A stretch of DNA of 36,558 nucleotides, from NCBI RefSeq assembly GCF_002834235.1, contig NZ_NNBY01000007.1, positions 1-36,558 of the forward strand. The letters run 5' to 3'. The notes under the pieces are model-generated. The model searched no databases, had not been told where the DNA came from, and saw only the letters and a list, made by a program, of their open reading frames with translations. Below, in pieces: positions 33,382-36,558 of this stretch. A program made the position numbers and the translations under genes. The first letter of the stretch is position 1. The number at the start of each line of letters is the position of its first letter. This DNA is from Ruminococcus bromii (GTDB lineage Bacteria > Bacillota > Clostridia > Oscillospirales > Acutalibacteraceae).

Positions 33382-34050
33382 TTAATTTTCCTCTAAAATG
33401 CCGTCTTTCATAACGCAAATTCTGTCTGCAAAATCGGTTACGGCATCATTATGGCTGACAACAAGAACACCCTTGCCAAGCTCTGTAAGTTTTTTCAACT
33501 CTTCAAAAATCATACGTTCGTTTTTGCTGTCAAGGTTGCCTGTAGGTTCATCGGCAAGGATAAAGTCGGGATTATTGGCAAGTGCTCTTGCAATGGCGGT
33601 TCTCTGCTGTTCACCGCCTGAAAGTTCCCTCGGATAGTGATCAATGCGGTGTGTAAGACCGACTTTCTGCACAAGCAATTCGGCAGTTTCTTTCATTTCG
33701 GCTCTGTTTTTGAAATGGTCGTTTATGAGCATTGGAACCATTATATTTTCAAAAACTTTGAGATGCGGATTAAGATGAAATGCCTGAAAGACAAATCCGA
33801 GTGAATTCATTCTTGTGTCGGCAAGTTCGTTTTTGTCGAGTGACGACACATCTTTGCCGTTAATCAAAATCTGACCTGAGGTGCAGTTGTCAAGCAAACC
33901 TGCCATTTGGAGCAGAGTGCTTTTTCCGCTGCCCGACTGTCCCATAACAGCCACAAATTCGCCCTCTGACAATGTAAACGATACATTATCCACGGCGGTT
34001 ACTTTGTTATTGTATATTTTAGAAACATTTTTTAATTCTATTGATTTCAT
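33382..34050 (-). CDS. ABC transporter ATPase (LolD/MacB type)
   Basis: A 222-residue ATPase. Walker A is GQSGSGKS, the Q-loop is VFQAFHLNPHLKVFENI, the signature is LSGGEQQR, Walker B is FILADEPTGNLD and the H-loop is VSHNDAV. The short length and the NLD after Walker B place it with the LolD/MacB/FtsE group that partners FtsX-type permeases. GAGGGTG precedes the ATG. Both flanking permease genes are close by (17 bp and 1 bp). Confidence 0.93.
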   Translation of the reverse strand: MKSIELKNVSKIYNNKVTAVDNVSFTLSEGEFVAVMGQSGSGKSTLLQMAGLLDNCTSGQILINGKDVSSLDKNELADTRMNSLGFVFQAFHLNPHLKVFENIMVPMLINDHFKNRAEMKETAELLVQKVGLTHRIDHYPRELSGGEQQRTAIARALANNPDFILADEPTGNLDSKNERMIFEELKKLTELGKGVLVVSHNDAVTDFADRICVMKDGILEEN

Positions 34051-34067
34051 TATTTCACCCTCAAAAA

Positions 34068-35411
34068 TTATTCATTCATTGCGTCTTTGGGCTGAATTTT
34101 ATTCAGCTTGCGTAATGCTATGAGCTGACATATCAGCGGAACTATTGTCACTATCAAAAACGAAATTGCAAGCAAAATTCCGAAAGTTCCCCAATTGATA
34201 ATGTACAGACGGTCGATGAAATTTCTGTTTACAAAGAAAAAATTTGAAACAGCCGTAACTATAATCGAAATAATTGTTCCAACCGCAAATCCGGTAAATG
34301 TAACTCTAAGCTGTTCGCAGTAAAGGCAGGCAAATATCTGACTGTTTCTATAACCTATCGCTTTGAGCAAGCCTATATCGGATTTACGAAGTGAAAGTGC
34401 GTTTGCTGTTGATTGTATAATCATAATCACAGAAAGCAACACTGTTGAAATAATAAGAAATACGCTTGCAAAGCTGAATATATTTGAAGCGTTTACTATG
34501 CTGTCCTGTATTCCGAGTTCGGAGTCATCGGCACAGCATACATTCATATCGGTGAGTGCGTTATATACCGATTCAATATTTTCAAAATCATCAACAACAA
34601 CATAGTGAGTCCTCAGCGATAAATCACTCCACCACTTGCCGACAGTGGTTTTGTTATCTTTTGAATATCCGCCTTTTGTAAGTGCGTCATCTAATATTTT
34701 CGTAGCTGTTTCCTCTGAAATATAAATCGAATCATAATAGCCTGTTTCGGTCGGTGACAGATAATAAGTACCCACCACCTTTAATTTATATTCAATTGCA
34801 GGCAATTCAAGTGAACCGCTTTCTGATGAACCATCAATATTATAAGGTTGAATTAGCATATTATTAATCGCTTTTACGGCTATCGTTTTTCCTATAAGAC
34901 TTTCCCCGTCAATATAATCAGGCTTTTTATTTTCATTCTCAACCTCAAAAGGATAAAAATCACTCGGGACTACACAGCTTAACACAGGGGATTCATCAAG
35001 AGTTTTTCCTGCAATAACACTGCGTTTTTCATTTTTAAACAATGACCAAATATTTAAATAATTATTTTTCTCTTGATCAATCATTTTTTGTAAGTTCTCA
35101 TCCGAGGACTGAACAATATTAAAAGCTTCATTTCTGATTCCTTCAAGAGGAAAAATATCAACTACATGCTCAGTATTTTTAATACTTTCTATAACATTAT
35201 CATCAAGTTCGCTTAACCAAGGGTCAACCTCAAGTGTTCTTGCACGATAATCCTCTTTATACTCATTTACAGCTTTTGTGACGGTAATTGAAAATGCCGA
35301 AATCAAGGTTATTGATATTACAAGCAATGCGGAAACAATTTTTATTCCCTTTTCATTTTTATTTATCTTGGCATTTGCTTTTGCAAGAAAATTCACATTC
35401 GTTAATTTCAT
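34068..35411 (-). CDS. FtsX/MacB-family ABC permease (first permease)
   Basis: A 447-residue permease with the first membrane segment near residues 26-45, a large extracellular domain of about 260 residues, and three C-terminal membrane segments (about 310-335, 360-385 and 405-430). The FtsX motif LSLRKSDIGLLKAIGYRNSQIF is clear. The extracellular domain is acidic and differs from that of the second permease, so the two probably form a heterodimer. The ATG at 35411 has AGGAG seven bases upstream; a TTG two codons earlier is less likely. The operon has a promoter of its own and, just upstream of the -35, two tandem repeats that look like a response-regulator site. Confidence 0.87.
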   Translation of the reverse strand: MKLTNVNFLAKANAKINKNEKGIKIVSALLVISITLISAFSITVTKAVNEYKEDYRARTLEVDPWLSELDDNVIESIKNTEHVVDIFPLEGIRNEAFNIVQSSDENLQKMIDQEKNNYLNIWSLFKNEKRSVIAGKTLDESPVLSCVVPSDFYPFEVENENKKPDYIDGESLIGKTIAVKAINNMLIQPYNIDGSSESGSLELPAIEYKLKVVGTYYLSPTETGYYDSIYISEETATKILDDALTKGGYSKDNKTTVGKWWSDLSLRTHYVVVDDFENIESVYNALTDMNVCCADDSELGIQDSIVNASNIFSFASVFLIISTVLLSVIMIIQSTANALSLRKSDIGLLKAIGYRNSQIFACLYCEQLRVTFTGFAVGTIISIIVTAVSNFFFVNRNFIDRLYIINWGTFGILLAISFLIVTIVPLICQLIALRKLNKIQPKDAMNE

Positions 35412-35448
35412 CGCCAAACTCCTGTTGTATGTTTTATGTTATATTTTA

Positions 35449-35476
35449 ATTATAATTTCTATAAATTAGAATTCAA
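35449..35476 (-). promoter_or_regulatory. Promoter of the FtsX-type ABC operon
   Basis: On the minus strand: -35 TTGAAT (35471-35476), 16-bp spacer, consensus -10 TATAAT (35449-35454), about 38 bp before the ATG. Confidence 0.6.
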
Positions 35477-35489
35477 TATTAAGATGTCA

Positions 35490-35511
35490 TTTATTACACT
35501 TTTATTACATT
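35490..35511 (-). promoter_or_regulatory. Tandem 11-bp repeats, candidate OmpR-type response-regulator operator
   Basis: On the minus strand the two tandem units are AATGTAATAAA (35501-35511) and AGTGTAATAAA (35490-35500). They match at 10 of 11 positions and repeat the TGTAAT core at an 11-bp period. They begin 14 bp upstream of the -35 box. Direct repeats about one helical turn apart upstream of -35 are what OmpR/PhoB-family regulators bind for activation. Confidence 0.5.
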
Positions 35512-35553
35512 TTATAGTGGAACTTTGTTATTCCGGAAAATTTTGTCACAAAA

Positions 35554-35590
35554 AAGAACACATAGTACCGTTAAAATACTTTGTGTTCTT
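35554..35590 (-). terminator. Terminator of the chimeric response-regulator gene
   Basis: A 14-bp stem AAGAACACATAGTA (35554-35567) / TACTTTGTGTTCTT (35577-35590) with one mismatch. On the minus strand it is followed by TTTTTTGTG, 18 bp after the stop. Confidence 0.85.
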
Positions 35591-35608
35591 AAATATTATT
35601 TTAAAGAA

Positions 35609-35992
35609 TTAAAATACAATCGTTATTTCTAACGAATTGCCGTCGGGGCTTTTGGCGTGGATTTTGGCTTTATGGGCGGTGGCTACGGCTTTGGCGATTG
35701 AAAGACCTATGCCGCTGTCGAGTCCGAAAACCCTGTCGTCAATTTCACTTTTTGCCGTAAGCATGATAACCGGCAGGTCAAGTCCCTCATGACGGATTCC
35801 TTTCAAAACTGAAATTCCGTCAAGCAACGGCATCATTATGTCGAGAATTGCGCAATCATAGTCACCGCCGAGAAGATAATCAAGCGCATCTTTTCCGTTA
35901 TAAACAGCGTCAACCGAATATCCGTTGTGCTTTAAAATTGCCGTGAGAGCCTTTGAAAGCTCTTTTTCATCCTCTGCAAGTAAAAGTCGCAT
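35609..35992 (-). pseudogene. Response-regulator receiver fused to histidine-kinase C-terminal end (deletion remnant)
   Basis: A 127-residue open frame with a good start (GGGAGG six bases before the ATG at 35992). Residues 1-94 are a receiver domain of the OmpR class: acidic pocket E7/D8, phospho-acceptor D51 in ILDIMMPLLDG, T79 and K81 in MLTAKSE, and VFGLDSG. In intact relatives this continues as ADDYLTKPF and a winged-helix DNA-binding domain. Here residues 95-127 are IGLSIAKAVATAHKAKI and so on to the end, the G2-box and last strand of a HATPase_c kinase domain. Receiver helix 5, the whole output domain and nearly all of the kinase are missing, so neither DNA binding nor ATP catalysis is possible. 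It most likely arose by in-frame deletion within an adjacent regulator-kinase pair. A residual phosphate-sink role is conceivable but unproven. Confidence 0.85.
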
Positions 35993-36125
35993 TTGGTAAC
36001 CTCCCGAAAGTTTTCTTATTCTATTATATATTTCGAACCTTAAACAAGGCTTAAATGTTTCTGTCAATAAAAGTATACAAAGCTTTTTAATTCCTGTCAA
36101 ATTGCATAAATAAAAAGTTTATTCC

Positions 36126-36154
36126 TTGAAATATCGGTGAAAAGTTTGTATAAT
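36126..36154 (+). promoter_or_regulatory. Sigma-A promoter of the NSS transporter gene
   Basis: -35 TTGAAA (36126-36131), 17-bp spacer, consensus -10 TATAAT (36149-36154), 31 bp before the ATG. It is divergent from the chimeric regulator gene. Confidence 0.75.
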
Positions 36155-36185
36155 TAAAGCAACAGTATTTTTAAGGAGAATATTT

Positions 36186-36558
36186 ATGCAAAGAGAAAAT
36201 TTTAAGTCGAGGACAGGTTTTCTCCTTGTAAGTGCAGGCTGTGCGATTGGCATAGGCAATGTCTGGCGCTTTCCGTATGTTACGGGCGAAAACGGTGGCG
36301 GATTGTTCGTGCTTTTTTATCTTGCATTTCTTGTGCTTATGGGAATTCCCGTTCTGACAATGGAGCTTGCAGTCGGCAGAGCAAGCAGAAAAAGTGCCGT
36401 ATTAAGCTATAAAACACTTGAAAAGCCAAAGAGCAAATGGCACATTCACGGTTGGCTGTGTATGATAGGCTGTTACCTTTTGATGATGTTCTACACGCCT
36501 GTTTCGGCTTGGATGTTAGATTACTTCTATAAATTTGCAACGGGAACATTTAAAAGCG
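36186..36558 (+). CDS. Sodium:neurotransmitter symporter (NSS) family transporter, 5' part
   Basis: The first 124 codons are present and the rest lies outside. After MQRENFKSRTGF comes the unwound first membrane helix GCAIGIGNVWRFPYVTGENG, which carries the sodium and substrate contacts of LeuT-type transporters, then a second helix (LFVLFYLAFLVLMGIPVLTMELAVGR, shown here as one region) and a third beginning near WLCMIGCYLLMMFYTP. These carriers import amino acids or related amines using the sodium gradient. AAGGAG lies eight bases before the ATG. The substrate cannot be assigned from this part. Confidence 0.92.
   Translation, partial: MQRENFKSRTGFLLVSAGCAIGIGNVWRFPYVTGENGGGLFVLFYLAFLVLMGIPVLTMELAVGRASRKSAVLSYKTLEKPKSKWHIHGWLCMIGCYLLMMFYTPVSAWMLDYFYKFATGTFKS

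Noticed and set aside
35609..35992. Reading the chimera as a natural hybrid response regulator-kinase
   Set aside because: Hybrid proteins keep complete domains. Here the receiver lacks its last strand and helix and the kinase part is only the G2-box onward, so a deletion is far more likely.

Overview
The window looks like chromosomal DNA from a low-to-mid GC Gram-positive anaerobe of class Clostridia, most likely a gut Ruminococcus/Oscillospiraceae relative. This rests on an A-type diiron flavoprotein typical of anaerobes, the Firmicutes-style block ecfA1-ecfA2-ecfT-truA, a DUF5711 gene, strong AGGAGG-type ribosome binding sites, sigma-A promoters with 16-18 bp spacers, and a BspA-like leucine-rich-repeat surface protein. 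The species cannot be fixed from sequence reading alone.

Layout. 1-572: 5' part of a secreted LRR protein (minus). 573-1594: gene-poor, with a long leader, hairpins and a possible gene remnant. 1595-2761: oxygen-reducing flavodiiron protein. 2982-3479: RelE/ParE-type toxin-antitoxin pair. 3684-6925 (minus): XRE regulator, rpsO with a structured leader, and pnp. 7294-7369: tRNA-Thr(CGT). 7567-11992: a DUF624 (YesL-like) membrane protein divergent from a sugar ABC importer (binding protein plus two permeases, no ATPase). 11993-12457: terminators and palindromic repeats. 12458-14797: ClpE-like unfoldase. 14900-25344 (minus): one long housekeeping cluster in the order ruvC-ruvA-ruvB-glmM-methyltransferase-ecfA1-ecfA2-ecfT-truA-DUF5711-cvpA-pgsA. 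25489-27718: a small lipoprotein, a DUF2804 protein and a small membrane protein. 27889-31884 (plus): two intracellular GH13 alpha-glucan enzymes, one carrying an unusual C-terminal DUF1653 domain, and a glycogen-debranching-type enzyme. 32175-35411 (minus): an FtsX/MacB-type ABC transporter (permease-ATPase-permease). 35609-35992: a chimeric remnant of the two-component system that probably controlled it. 36186-end: start of an NSS-family sodium symporter.

How the parts fit. The ABC importer and the two GH13 enzymes form a scattered alpha-glucan/maltodextrin uptake and breakdown set. The importer must borrow an ATPase encoded elsewhere (MsmX-like). A 12-base word is shared between the importer and debranching-enzyme promoter regions.

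Most interesting points. (1) The response-regulator receiver is joined in frame to the last ~33 residues of a histidine kinase at a shared Asp-Ser-Gly, which looks like an internal deletion. Upstream of the neighbouring ABC operon sit two tandem 11-bp TGTAAT repeats that look like the lost regulator's binding site. (2) The GH13-DUF1653 fusion. (3) A family of imperfect palindromic intergenic elements shared by two distant loci. (4) A structured leader before rpsO. No CRISPR array, prophage, complete insertion sequence or restriction system was seen.
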